A DNA stretch of 64,000 nt from contig NZ_RCCC01000001.1 in NCBI RefSeq assembly GCF_003663825.1, positions 1,744,501 to 1,808,500 of the forward strand, read 5' to 3'. The notes beneath the pieces were generated by a model. It saw only the letters and a program-made list of their open reading frames with translations, was not told the DNA's origin and searched no databases. The stretch is from Acidovorax sp. 106. Its GTDB lineage: Bacteria > Pseudomonadota > Gammaproteobacteria > Burkholderiales > Burkholderiaceae_C. The position numbers were made by a program, and so were the translations under genes. Each line of letters starts with the position of its first letter. Position 1 is the stretch's first letter. Positions 51,901 through 60,610 of this stretch are shown piece after piece.

Positions 51901-52964
51901 TGCAACCCACAGCCACGCCCCTCGGTACACACCACGGCGCACGCCACGACGACACCATTTTGCTCATCGGCCACGGCTCACGCGAGGCCGAGGGCAATGA
52001 CGAAATTCACCGCTTCGTAGCCCAGTGGCGCGAGCGCCAGCCCGGCTGGAACATCGAGGTGTGCTTCATCGAATTTGCCGCCCCTAGCCTGCATGACGGC
52101 CTGCAGCAAGCCGGGCGCAACGCCCGCCGCGTGCTGGTGCTGCCGCTCATCTTGAACGCGGCAGGCCACGTGAAGATGGAGATTCCAGAAGCCATCGAAC
52201 ACGCCCGCGAGCACTGCCCCGGCACTGAATTTCTGTATGGCCCGCACCTCACCGCGTGCGATCCCATCCTCGATGTGCTGCGCCGCAACCTGCGCAAGTG
52301 CATGAACGCGCTGGACATGCCCGACCCCACCACCACCGGCGTGGTGCTGCTGGGGCGGGGTTCGTCCGACCGCCAAGCCAATGGCGACGTGGCCAAGATG
52401 GCCCGCTGGTTGATGGAAGAGACCGACCACGAGCTGGTGGACCTGGCCTTCACCGGCATCACCTGGCCGCGCCTGGAGCGCGCGGTGCAGCGCCAGGTGC
52501 TGGTGGGCATGAAGCAGGTGGTGGTGCTGCCGTATTACCTGTTCACCGGCACGCTCATGCAGCGCATTGCCCGCCAGGTGGAGCACCTGCGCCAGCAGTA
52601 CCCGCAGGTGCGGTTTGCACAAGCCTCGTACTTTGGGTTTGAGAAAGAAATCTTTGCCCTGCTGGAGCAGCGTGTGGCCGACCTGCGCGCGGGCGTGCCC
52701 GACAGCAAGCTGCCGTGCGACGGCTGCAAATACCGCGAACTGGCGCACGACATGGGCCACGGCCACAGCCATGAGCACACCCATGCCCCGGCCGCTGAGG
52801 CCGTAGTGCACCTGCATGCCCCGCACGGGGTACATGACCCTGCGCATGAACACGGGCATGACCACAGCCACGAACACCGTCACGACCACGGTCATGGCGA
52901 TCACGTCCATCCACACCCTCATGCGCATTCCCACGGGCACACCCACGAGGCCCAGCCCGCATGA
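51900..52964 (+). CDS. cbiX: Cobaltochelatase CbiX, long form with His-rich tail
   Basis: 354 residues. Two CbiX domains: first LIGHGSREAEGNDEIHRF with the metal-binding His, second GVVLLGRGSSDRQANGDVAK. Inserts Co(II) into sirohydrochlorin, the first committed step of the cobalt-early pathway. After the domains there is a CxxC (LPCDGCKYREL) and then a tail with more than 25 histidines. This is the CbiX-long type, whose CxxC was reported to hold an iron-sulfur centre and whose tail may bind metal. Confidence 0.93.
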   Translation: MQPTATPLGTHHGARHDDTILLIGHGSREAEGNDEIHRFVAQWRERQPGWNIEVCFIEFAAPSLHDGLQQAGRNARRVLVLPLILNAAGHVKMEIPEAIEHAREHCPGTEFLYGPHLTACDPILDVLRRNLRKCMNALDMPDPTTTGVVLLGRGSSDRQANGDVAKMARWLMEETDHELVDLAFTGITWPRLERAVQRQVLVGMKQVVVLPYYLFTGTLMQRIARQVEHLRQQYPQVRFAQASYFGFEKEIFALLEQRVADLRAGVPDSKLPCDGCKYRELAHDMGHGHSHEHTHAPAAEAVVHLHAPHGVHDPAHEHGHDHSHEHRHDHGHGDHVHPHPHAHSHGHTHEAQPA

Positions 52965-53647
52965 GCACCGTCAACACCGTCACCGAGCAGCTCACCCGCG
53001 CCGGGCAGGCCATTGAGCACGACAGCTTTGCCATCATCGATGCCGAGGTGCAAAGCCACAGCTACACCGCCGAGCAATGGCCCATCGTGCGCCGCATGAT
53101 CCATGCGAATGCGGATTTTGAGTTCAACGGCCTGACCGACTTTCACCCGCAGGCCGTGCAGGCGGGCGTGGCCGCCATGCTGCGCGGGGGCACGCCCGTG
53201 GTGGCCGATGTGGAGATGATTTGCTCGGGCCTGTCGCAGCCCCGCCTGGCGCACTTTGGCATGCGCACGCACCAGTTCATTTCAGATGCCGATGTGATTG
53301 CACAGGCCCAGCAAGAGGACACCACCCGCGCCGTACAGGCCATGCGCAAGGCCCACCGCCTGGGCTTGCTGCAAGGCGCCATTGTGGGCATTGGCAATGC
53401 GCCCACAGCGCTGATCGAGCTGGCCCGGCTGATTGCAGAGGAGGGCGTGCGCCCCGCGCTGGTGGTGGGCATGCCCGTGGGCTTTGTGTCGGCGGCCGAG
53501 TCCAAAGACCTGATCGCCAGCCAGCACGAGGTGCCTTGGCTGGTGATTCGCGGGCGCAAAGGGGGCTCCACGCTGGTGGTGGCCGCTGTGCACGCTTTGC
53601 TGTCGTTGGCCGAGGCGCAGCAAAAGCTGACGACCGCCCAGGGCTGA
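52961..53647 (+). CDS. cobH: Precorrin-8X/cobalt-precorrin-8 methylmutase
   Basis: 228 residues (CbiC in the cobalt-early naming). Moves the C11 methyl to C12, yielding the hydrogenobyrinate/cobyrinate skeleton. Catalytic histidine in RRMIHANADFEF; also GTPVVADVEMICSG, GNAPTALIEL and GFVSAAESK. 4-bp overlap with cbiX. Confidence 0.95.
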   Translation: MSTVNTVTEQLTRAGQAIEHDSFAIIDAEVQSHSYTAEQWPIVRRMIHANADFEFNGLTDFHPQAVQAGVAAMLRGGTPVVADVEMICSGLSQPRLAHFGMRTHQFISDADVIAQAQQEDTTRAVQAMRKAHRLGLLQGAIVGIGNAPTALIELARLIAEEGVRPALVVGMPVGFVSAAESKDLIASQHEVPWLVIRGRKGGSTLVVAAVHALLSLAEAQQKLTTAQG

Positions 53648-53654
53648 CAACGCC

Positions 53655-54791
53655 ATGATGGAAAAAACCGTTCACCGGGGCACCCGCACCGGGTTCACCA
53701 CCGGGGCTTGCTCTGCCGCCGCCGCTGCCGCTGCCGTGCAGGGCCTGGTGCACGGCGCGGTGCCCGATGCGGTGGACTGCCTGCTGCCCAACGGCGACAC
53801 GGTGCGTTTTGTGGTGAACGACGGGCGCTGCGATGTGAGCACCCCTGATGCCACCGCCCATGCCATGGTCATCAAGGACGCAGGCGACGACCCCGACTGC
53901 ACCGACAAGGCCCACCTCACCGCCGATGTGCGCGTGCTGCCCGGCGAGGCCGGTGTGGTGCGCCTGTGTGGCGGCTTTGGTGTAGGCACCGTCACCATGG
54001 CCGGGCTGGGTCTGGAAGTGGGCGGCCCGGCCATCAACCCCGTGCCCCGCCGCAACATTGAAGACAACGTGCGCGCCGCTGGCGGCCCGCTGCTGGCCCA
54101 TGCCGGGCTGGAGGTCACCATCTCCGTGCCGCAGGGCGTGGAGATGGCCAAGAAGACGCTCAACGCCCGTCTGGGCATTTTGGGCGGCATCTCCATCCTC
54201 GGCACCACTGGCATCGTCAAGCCGTATTCCACCTCGGCCTACCGTGCCAGCGTGGTGCAGGGCGTGCAGGTGGCGGCCACGCTGGGCCACGGCGTGGTGG
54301 TGCTCACCACCGGCGGGCGCACCGAGCAGTTTGCGATGAAAGAGCACGCCGCGCTGCCCCCCGCCTGCTTTGTGCAGATGGGCGACTTTTTGCGCTATGC
54401 CCTCGACGAAGCCGTGGCCCAGGGCCTCACCGAAGTCGTCATTGGCGGCATGGTGGGCAAGCTGACAAAAATAGCCCAGGGCGAAACCATCACCCACGCC
54501 AACCGCGCCGAGGTAGACACCGAGCTGCTGGCCCAACTGGCCGCAGGCATTAGCGCGCCGCCCGAGGTGTGCGCCGAGATTGCCGCCGCCGAAACCGCCC
54601 GCTTTGCCGCCGAGCGCATGCAGGCCCTGGGCCTGGCCACGCCTTTCCATGAAGCACTGGCCCAGGCCGTGGTGCGCACGCTCATGGCGCCCGACCGCTA
54701 CGGCGGTAAGTTCCGCCTGCAGGTGCTGGTGTGCGACTTTGACGGCCTGAAGATGGCCGAAGCCGCTTCTTCTATTCCAAAGACGACATGA
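53655..54791 (+). CDS. cbiD: Cobalt-precorrin-5B C1-methyltransferase
   Basis: 378 residues. N-terminal RTGFTTGACSAAAAAAAV and NPVPRRNIEDNVR are typical CbiD. It exists only in the cobalt-early pathway, so it fixes the type of the operon. Starts 7 bp after cobH and overlaps the next gene by 4 bp. Confidence 0.95.
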   Translation: MMEKTVHRGTRTGFTTGACSAAAAAAAVQGLVHGAVPDAVDCLLPNGDTVRFVVNDGRCDVSTPDATAHAMVIKDAGDDPDCTDKAHLTADVRVLPGEAGVVRLCGGFGVGTVTMAGLGLEVGGPAINPVPRRNIEDNVRAAGGPLLAHAGLEVTISVPQGVEMAKKTLNARLGILGGISILGTTGIVKPYSTSAYRASVVQGVQVAATLGHGVVVLTTGGRTEQFAMKEHAALPPACFVQMGDFLRYALDEAVAQGLTEVVIGGMVGKLTKIAQGETITHANRAEVDTELLAQLAAGISAPPEVCAEIAAAETARFAAERMQALGLATPFHEALAQAVVRTLMAPDRYGGKFRLQVLVCDFDGLKMAEAASSIPKTT

Positions 54792-56110
54792 CCGATCCCC
54801 AACCTTGCCGAGTGATCGGCGTGCTCGACGACGGGGCTGCCAGCCTCAGCCCCACTGCCTTGGCGCTGCTGCGCCGGGCCGACTGGGTCATTGGCGGCAC
54901 CCGCACGCTGGCGCTGCTCGAAGACGACATCGCCCCCCAAGCCCAGCGCCGTGATCTGACGGGCCAGCTCAGCGCCGTGCCCGGCTGGATTGCTGCGGCA
55001 CGCGAGGCAGGCCAGACCAGCGTGGTGCTGGCCACGGGCGACCCGCTGTGCCACGGCATTGCCAGCTATCTCGCATCGCGTCTGTGCATCGAGGCGGTGG
55101 AGGTGCTGCCCAATCTATCGACCGTGCAGCTCGCCAGTGCCCGCCTGGGCCTGGCCTGGCAGGACGCGCGCATTGTGTCCGTGCACAGCAAAGATGCGGG
55201 CGAGTGGCATGTGGGTGCTGCGCCCGGGCACGGCCTGTATGCCCTGGCGCAAAGCCTGCGCCAGCACGACCGCCTGCTGGTGCTCACCAGCCCCGACAAC
55301 TCGCCCGATCGCATTGCGCGGCTGATGGTGGCAGAAGGCCTGGGCGACGACTTTCAGATGGCCGTGGCCGAGCGCCTGTGCACGCCCGACGAGCGCGTGG
55401 TGGCCGAGCTGTCACCGCACGACGCTGCGCAGCAGACCTTTGCCGACCCCAACGTAGTGGTGCTGGTGCGCAGCCAGGTGCGCCCGCAGCCCGTGCGCAT
55501 GGGCCTGGCCGACAGCGCCTACCACCAGCGCCAGCCCGACAAAGGCCTCATCACCAAGCAAGAGGTGCGCGCCGTGTCGCTGGCCCGCATGCAACTGCGT
55601 GCCGACAGCCGCGTGTGGGACATTGGCGCGGGCAGCGGCTCGGTGGGGCTCGAAGCCGCCCGCCTGTGCCCGCAAGGCCATGTCTGGGCCATCGAGAAGA
55701 ACGAGGCTGACTTCGCCATCGCGGGCCAAAACGCCCGCGCCTTTGGCCTGAGCAACCACACGCTGGTGCATGGCAAGGCCCCCGAGGGGCTGGATGCGTG
55801 GCCGGACCCGGACGCCGTGTTCATCGGCGGCTCCGGTGGTGAGCTGCAAGAGCTGATTGCCCTGTGCCTGCGCCGCTTGCGCACGGGCGGCTGGCTGGTC
55901 ATGAACTTTGTCACGCTCGAAAACCTGGCCAGCGCCACGCAAGCCCTGCAAGCCCAAGGCGCGGTGTGGGATGTGCTGCAACTGCAGGCCGCCCGCAGCA
56001 AGCCCATCTTGCACATGCACCGCATGGCGGCAGAGAACCCGGTGTGGATCGTTTGCGCGCAGCCGGGTGAGGGCGCAACGGTAGCAGCCGAGCAAGGGGA
56101 GGGCGCATGA
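54788..56110 (+). CDS. cobL: Fused CbiE/CbiT: cobalt-precorrin-7 C5- and -6B C15-methyltransferase
   Basis: 440 residues. The first ~205 are a tetrapyrrole methylase (CbiE; LATGDPLCHGIASYL, LVLTSPDNSPDRIARL). The second half is a Rossmann methylase/decarboxylase (CbiT; VWDIGAGSGSVGLEAARL, FIGGSGGELQEL). The fusion is as in CobL. Overlaps both neighbours by 4 bp. Confidence 0.94.
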   Translation: MTDPQPCRVIGVLDDGAASLSPTALALLRRADWVIGGTRTLALLEDDIAPQAQRRDLTGQLSAVPGWIAAAREAGQTSVVLATGDPLCHGIASYLASRLCIEAVEVLPNLSTVQLASARLGLAWQDARIVSVHSKDAGEWHVGAAPGHGLYALAQSLRQHDRLLVLTSPDNSPDRIARLMVAEGLGDDFQMAVAERLCTPDERVVAELSPHDAAQQTFADPNVVVLVRSQVRPQPVRMGLADSAYHQRQPDKGLITKQEVRAVSLARMQLRADSRVWDIGAGSGSVGLEAARLCPQGHVWAIEKNEADFAIAGQNARAFGLSNHTLVHGKAPEGLDAWPDPDAVFIGGSGGELQELIALCLRRLRTGGWLVMNFVTLENLASATQALQAQGAVWDVLQLQAARSKPILHMHRMAAENPVWIVCAQPGEGATVAAEQGEGA

Positions 56111-56961
56111 GCGAAACGGACATTCAAGTCGCTCCCACGCTGGGCCGCCTCATTGGCGTCTCCCTCGGCCCCGGCGACCCCGGCCTCATCACCCGCGCCG
56201 CGTGGGCCCAACTGCAGCGCACCGATGCGGTGTGGACCTACCCCGCCCGCAGCACCAAAACGCCCAGCTACGCGTTTGACATCGTGCAGCGCGCCGGGCT
56301 CACACCGCCCGCACAGCACCGGACGCTGCTGTTTCCTATGACGCACGACGGCGACAAGCTCGCCCGCGCCTGGATGCGCGCCGCAGAGACGGTGCTGCCC
56401 TGGCTGCTGGCGGGGCAAGACGTGCTGTTTTTGGTAGAGGGCGACGCCAGCACCTACGCCACCTTTGGCCACCTGGCGCGCACGGTGCAGGCGCTGGATG
56501 CGCGCATTGACGTGCCGGTGATTGCTGGCGTCAACGCCTTCGCGGCGGCCTGTGCCGCCCGTGGCATGCCGCTGGCCGAGCAGGACGACACCATTGCCAT
56601 CGTGCCCGCCGCTTATGGCGTGAGCGCGGTGGACCGTTTGCTCACCGACTTCGACACCCTGGTGCTCATGAAGGTCAAGCCGCTGATGGACGACCTCATC
56701 GACTGGCTCACCCAGCGCGGCTTGCTGCCCCACACCCAGTTCATCGAGCGCGTGGGCGCGCCCGACGAGCGCAGTGTGGCGGGCGTGGACCTGCCCGCCC
56801 TGCGTGGCACCAAGGTCAGCTACCTCTCGCTCATGGTGGTGAAGAACCCCCACCGCATTCGCGGCGAGCGCATCAAGGGTTGCCTCAAAAAGACCTCGCC
56901 CGCGCCGTTGCCTGCATTGGATGGCAGCGGCCTCTTTGCCGAATTGGAAACTACTGAATGA
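56107..56961 (+). CDS. cobI: Precorrin-2/cobalt-factor II C20-methyltransferase
   Basis: 284 residues (CbiL in the cobalt-early route). LIGVSLGPGDPGLITRAA, LVEGDASTYATFGHLART and VIAGVNAFAAACAARG mark the family. 4-bp overlaps on both sides. Confidence 0.93.
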   Translation: MSETDIQVAPTLGRLIGVSLGPGDPGLITRAAWAQLQRTDAVWTYPARSTKTPSYAFDIVQRAGLTPPAQHRTLLFPMTHDGDKLARAWMRAAETVLPWLLAGQDVLFLVEGDASTYATFGHLARTVQALDARIDVPVIAGVNAFAAACAARGMPLAEQDDTIAIVPAAYGVSAVDRLLTDFDTLVLMKVKPLMDDLIDWLTQRGLLPHTQFIERVGAPDERSVAGVDLPALRGTKVSYLSLMVVKNPHRIRGERIKGCLKKTSPAPLPALDGSGLFAELETTE

Positions 56962-57767
56962 CAGCATCTTCTGTATCACCCGCCGTGGTGCTCTCTGCCC
57001 CCGTGAACCCTGAGCAAGAGGCGCGCGTCTGCATCGTCGCCATCACCCGGCACGGCGCGGCGCAGGCCGCCCAGCTGGCGCGTGACTTGCCCGACGCCCA
57101 CATCTGCACTGCCGCCAAGTTTGCGCAGGCGTTTGACGGCCTGCCCAACACCGTGCGCGCCTACGAAGGTGCCCTGCGCGACGAGATGGCGCCGCTGTTT
57201 GCGGGCTACGACCAGCTCGTGTTCTTTGTCTCGCTGGGTGCCGTGGTGCGCTTGATTGCACCGGTGCTGAAGTCCAAGGACGAAGACCCCGGCGTGACGG
57301 TGGTGGACGATGCGGGTCAGTTCGTCATCCCCGTGCTCTCGGGCCATGTGGGCGGCGCCAACGCCATGAGCGAGCGCATTGCCGACCTGCTGGGCGCCAC
57401 GCCCGTGCTCACCACCGCATCCGATGTGGGCAAGACCATTCCCGTAGACATCTTGGGCCGCCACCTGGGCTGGCGCGTGCAGGCCTCTAAGATCAACATC
57501 ACCCGCGTCTCGGCCCACGTGGTCAATGGCGAGCCCATTGCCGTGGTGCAAGAGGCCGGTAGCACCCGCTGGTGGACCCGGCCCACGCCGTTGCCCGCCA
57601 ATGTGGAATGCCTCACCGCCTTTGCGCAAGTGCGGCCCGACCACCACAAGGCCGTGCTGTGGGTGACCGATGCGGAGGTGCCCGACACCCTGTGGGCCGA
57701 CTGGGCCGAACGCCTGGTGGTGTACCGCCCGCCTGCCGGTCAGGCCGCAGACGCCACCGCCGCCTGA
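56958..57767 (+). CDS. cbiG: Cobalt-precorrin-5A hydrolase, N-terminal and central domains
   Basis: 269 residues. Opens the delta-lactone and releases acetaldehyde in the cobalt-early pathway. CbiG N-domain (KFAQAFDGLPNTVRAYEGAL) and middle domain (VVDDAGQFVIPVLSGHVGGANAMSERIA). The CobE-like C-terminal domain of full CbiG is not here but is a separate gene 12 bp on. Confidence 0.92.
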   Translation: MTASSVSPAVVLSAPVNPEQEARVCIVAITRHGAAQAAQLARDLPDAHICTAAKFAQAFDGLPNTVRAYEGALRDEMAPLFAGYDQLVFFVSLGAVVRLIAPVLKSKDEDPGVTVVDDAGQFVIPVLSGHVGGANAMSERIADLLGATPVLTTASDVGKTIPVDILGRHLGWRVQASKINITRVSAHVVNGEPIAVVQEAGSTRWWTRPTPLPANVECLTAFAQVRPDHHKAVLWVTDAEVPDTLWADWAERLVVYRPPAGQAADATAA

Positions 57768-57779
57768 ACCCTGCCTGCC

Positions 57780-58292
57780 ATGACTCGCACACCGTCCAGC
57801 CCACTTGCAGATGCACTCGCGTCAGCACATGCACGCGGATCGGCGCCGCCCGCTGCCGCACAGCCTCTGGCCGTGGGTCTGGGCTGCGACCGGGGCACGC
57901 CGCTGGCGACGGTGCAGCAGTGCCTGCAGCAAGCGCTGGCGCTGGCGGGGGGCACGCTGGCCGATGTGGCGGTGCTCGCCAGCATCGAGGCCAAGGCCGA
58001 CGAAGCCGCCTTTTTGCAACTGGCGCAGCAGCACGGCTGGCCGCTGCAGTGGTTCACCGCTGCCCAGCTCGCCGCCGTGCCAGTGCCCAACCCCTCAGCC
58101 ACCGTGCAGCGCTACATGGGAACGCCCTCGGTCAGCGAAGCCGCCGCCTTGCTGGCCGCGCGGGCCGATCTGCGCGCGCTGGTGGTTGAAAAGCACAAGC
58201 TGCGTGGGCCCGATGGCAAGAACGCCACCGTGTCCATCGCCCGCATGGCCGCTGCGCCCTCCACCCCTTTTTCACCCCCGTCCGTTTCTTGA
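57780..58292 (+). CDS. cobE: CobE / CbiG C-terminal domain protein
   Basis: 170 residues. Contains LAVGLGCDRGTPLATVQQCLQQALA, the VLASIEAKADEAAF segment, and VPNPSATVQRYMGTPSVSEAAAL of the CobE/CbiG-C domain. It would complement the preceding cbiG product. Low-complexity ends may be disordered. Confidence 0.88.
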   Translation: MTRTPSSPLADALASAHARGSAPPAAAQPLAVGLGCDRGTPLATVQQCLQQALALAGGTLADVAVLASIEAKADEAAFLQLAQQHGWPLQWFTAAQLAAVPVPNPSATVQRYMGTPSVSEAAALLAARADLRALVVEKHKLRGPDGKNATVSIARMAAAPSTPFSPPSVS

Positions 58293-58305
58293 AAGGAAAC
58301 CTCCC

Positions 58306-58971
58306 ATGCACATCGAAATCGGCATCATCTCCCCCGAAAAGCTGGCCTACGCTGGCGTGGCGGCCACGGCCCTTTTAGGTGCCCACACCATGGGCCTGCT
58401 CAAAAGCCCCACCGCCTGGCTGCGCACTGCGCTGGCCGCGTTCTTCTTCAGTGTGCTGATGCAGGCCTGGCATTTGCCCGTGGGCCCGTCAGAGCTGCAC
58501 TTGGTGGGCGCTATGCCCATCTACCTGCTGTTTGGCTTCATTCCCACGCTGTTCGGCTTTGGCCTGGGCCTGCTGGTGCAAGCCGTGGTGTTCGAGCCGC
58601 AAGACATGGCCCACCTGGCCGTCAACTTCCTGAGCCTGGCCGTGCCACTGGTCACCGTGCACCACACCCTGGGCCAAAAGATCAAGGGCATCACCGTGGC
58701 CAACGTGCTCAAGCTCGACGCCGTGTACTACGCAGGCGTGACGCTGATGGTGGGCTTCTGGCTGTCCATCAGCAACGATGCCGCCCCCGTTGCCGACTGG
58801 GCACTGTTTGCCGCCTCGTACGCCAGCCTGGTCGCCATCGAGCCGCTGCTGACCATCGGCCTCGTGGCCCTGGCAGGCCGCATGCAAGGCAACCGTTGGC
58901 TGACAGCTTGCATCGACGAAGGCCTGCTGCGTCGCGCAGCACCCGCAGTCTCCGCTGCAGCGTCGGCTTGA
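58306..58971 (+). CDS. cbiM: CbiM-like energy-coupling-factor permease
   Basis: 221 residues from ATG 58306, with AAAGGAAA before it. About seven membrane segments. Starts MHIEIGIISPEKLAYAG in place of the usual CbiM H-x-x-(D/E)G type N-terminus, then VVQAVVFEP... and LKLDAVYYAGVTL. CbiM is the S-component for cobalt uptake; no CbiN, CbiQ or CbiO gene follows, so partner genes must lie elsewhere or it acts alone. Substrate inferred as Co(II) from the operon. Confidence 0.78.
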   Translation: MHIEIGIISPEKLAYAGVAATALLGAHTMGLLKSPTAWLRTALAAFFFSVLMQAWHLPVGPSELHLVGAMPIYLLFGFIPTLFGFGLGLLVQAVVFEPQDMAHLAVNFLSLAVPLVTVHHTLGQKIKGITVANVLKLDAVYYAGVTLMVGFWLSISNDAAPVADWALFAASYASLVAIEPLLTIGLVALAGRMQGNRWLTACIDEGLLRRAAPAVSAAASA

Positions 58972-58990
58972 TCTGCAAAGGGCTGAGTCC

Positions 58991-59998
58991 ATGACCGCAG
59001 GAAAAATCATGCTCGTGGGCATCGGCCCCGGCAGCACCGAGCACATGACGGCGCGCGCCCGCGCCGCCATTGCCGAGGCCGACACCATCATTGGCTACGT
59101 CACTTACATCAAGCTGGTGGCCGACCTGATTGAGGGCAAGGAAATCATCCGCAAGTCCATGACCGAGGAGCTGGACCGCGCCATCGAAGCGCTGGCCCGC
59201 GCCCGCGAGGGCAAAAAGGTGGCACTCATCTCTTCGGGCGACGCGGGGGTGTACGGCATGGCCGGCCCCACGTTCGAGGTGCTGTTTCAGGCCGGCTGGA
59301 CGCCCCCCGCCATCGACGAAAACGGTGAGCCAGAAGCAGGCGGCATCGTGGTCGAAGTGGTGCCCGGCGCCTCGGCCCTCAACAGCTGCGCAGCCCGCGT
59401 GGGCGCGCCGCTCACGCACGACTTTTGCGCCATCTCGCTGTCGGATTTGCTCACGCCCTGGCCCACCATTGCGCGCAGGCTCGATGCCGTGGCGTACTCC
59501 GACTTTGTGGTGGCCCTCTACAACCCCAAGAGCGGCCGTCGCACGCGGCAAATTGTGGAAGCGCAGCGCCTGTTCCTGCGCCACCGCAGCCCCGATACGC
59601 CCGTGGCCATCGTCAAGAGCGCCTACCGCCGCCGCGAGCGCATCGAGTTCACCACGCTGGCGCACATGAGCGATGCCGACATCGGCATGCTCAGCACCGT
59701 GCTCATCGGCAACAGCAACACCGTGGTGCAAAACGGCCTCATGGTCACGCCCCGTGGCTACGCCAACAAGTACGACGTGCAGGCCGGTGGCACCACGCTG
59801 GCGGGCGAGCGACCCGGCCGGTCGCTCTCCACCGGGCTCAATGGCTGGCTGGAGAATTTGTTTGCCGACCACGCTGCGGGCGACAGCATCGAAGCCCTGG
59901 CCCAGCGCCACCGCCTGCCGGTGGACTACATCCGCGACACCTTGGAGAACCCGCTGGAAGCCGCAGCGCAGGACGCCCCCGAAGAGGCCGAAGCATGA
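58991..59998 (+). CDS. cobJ: Precorrin-3B/cobalt-factor III C17-methyltransferase
   Basis: 335 residues (CbiH in the cobalt-early route). It methylates C17 with ring contraction. MLVGIGPGSTEHMT, LISSGDAGVYGMAGP, VVPGASALNSCAARVGAPL and YNPKSGRRTRQIVEA. The C-terminal ~80 residues (FADHAAGDSIEALAQRHRL) extend past the catalytic fold. Overlaps the next gene by 4 bp. Confidence 0.94.
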   Translation: MTAGKIMLVGIGPGSTEHMTARARAAIAEADTIIGYVTYIKLVADLIEGKEIIRKSMTEELDRAIEALARAREGKKVALISSGDAGVYGMAGPTFEVLFQAGWTPPAIDENGEPEAGGIVVEVVPGASALNSCAARVGAPLTHDFCAISLSDLLTPWPTIARRLDAVAYSDFVVALYNPKSGRRTRQIVEAQRLFLRHRSPDTPVAIVKSAYRRRERIEFTTLAHMSDADIGMLSTVLIGNSNTVVQNGLMVTPRGYANKYDVQAGGTTLAGERPGRSLSTGLNGWLENLFADHAAGDSIEALAQRHRLPVDYIRDTLENPLEAAAQDAPEEAEA

Positions 59999-60381
59999 GC
60001 GCCGACACCACGAACCCCGGGGTGACCGCCGATGCAACGCCCCCCGAGGTCGTGCGCCCCAAGATCGGCGACTACCGCCGCCACCTGCTGATCTGCACCG
60101 GCCCGCGCTGCACGCAAGATGGCCAAGCGCAAGACCTGTTCGACAGCCTGGGCGCCAAGTTCAAGGCCGCCGGTTTGAACGATGGCGAGCTGCGCGTCAA
60201 ACGCAGCCGCGTCAGCTGCTTTGCCGCCTGCAAAGGCGGCCCGGTGATGTGCGTGCAGCCCGACGGCACCTGGTACTACAACGTCACGCCTGCGAACATG
60301 GACCGCATCATCGAAGAACACCTGGTGGGCGGGCAGGCGGTGCAGGAGCTGGTGTTTCACCAGGGGCCGACGGCTGGGTAA
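59995..60381 (+). CDS. Thioredoxin-like [2Fe-2S] ferredoxin-type protein
   Basis: 128 residues, ATGA overlap with cobJ. HLLICTGPRCTQDGQAQD supplies two cysteines and VSCFAACKGGPVMCVQPDGTWYY two or three more, the pattern of the thioredoxin-like [2Fe-2S] family. It ends the operon, coupled to the ring-contracting enzyme. In some CbiH proteins a redox domain is fused at the C-terminus; here a separate protein may supply electrons. That link is inferred. Confidence 0.85.
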   Translation: MSADTTNPGVTADATPPEVVRPKIGDYRRHLLICTGPRCTQDGQAQDLFDSLGAKFKAAGLNDGELRVKRSRVSCFAACKGGPVMCVQPDGTWYYNVTPANMDRIIEEHLVGGQAVQELVFHQGPTAG

Positions 60382-60382
60382 A

Positions 60383-60450
60383 AGTTTTGCTATGTATTTA
60401 ATAGCTGCCTGCGCTAGCAGTGCAAGCCCTAGAGGCTGATTTTCTTTGAA
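60383..60450. repeat. Dispersed AGCGCT-type palindromic repeat, copy 8
   Basis: TTTTGCTATGTATTTAATAGCTGCCTGCGCTAGC, loop, GCAAGCCCTAGAGGCTGATTTTC. It immediately follows the stop of the [2Fe-2S] gene. Between it and 60611 no gene was seen. Confidence 0.75.
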
Positions 60451-60610
60451 GAGGTGCTGGCCTTTGTCACCTCCGTTGGCCCGGAGCTTGGAACCGGTTT
60501 TCGATCGTCGGCCAAGCTGGGGCGATCGCGAACGGGGGTGATGCTGTCCATCGCCATGCGCAGGGCCAGCGCGCTTGGCGCGGCGGCCACACAGGCACTC
60601 CCTCGCTGCG

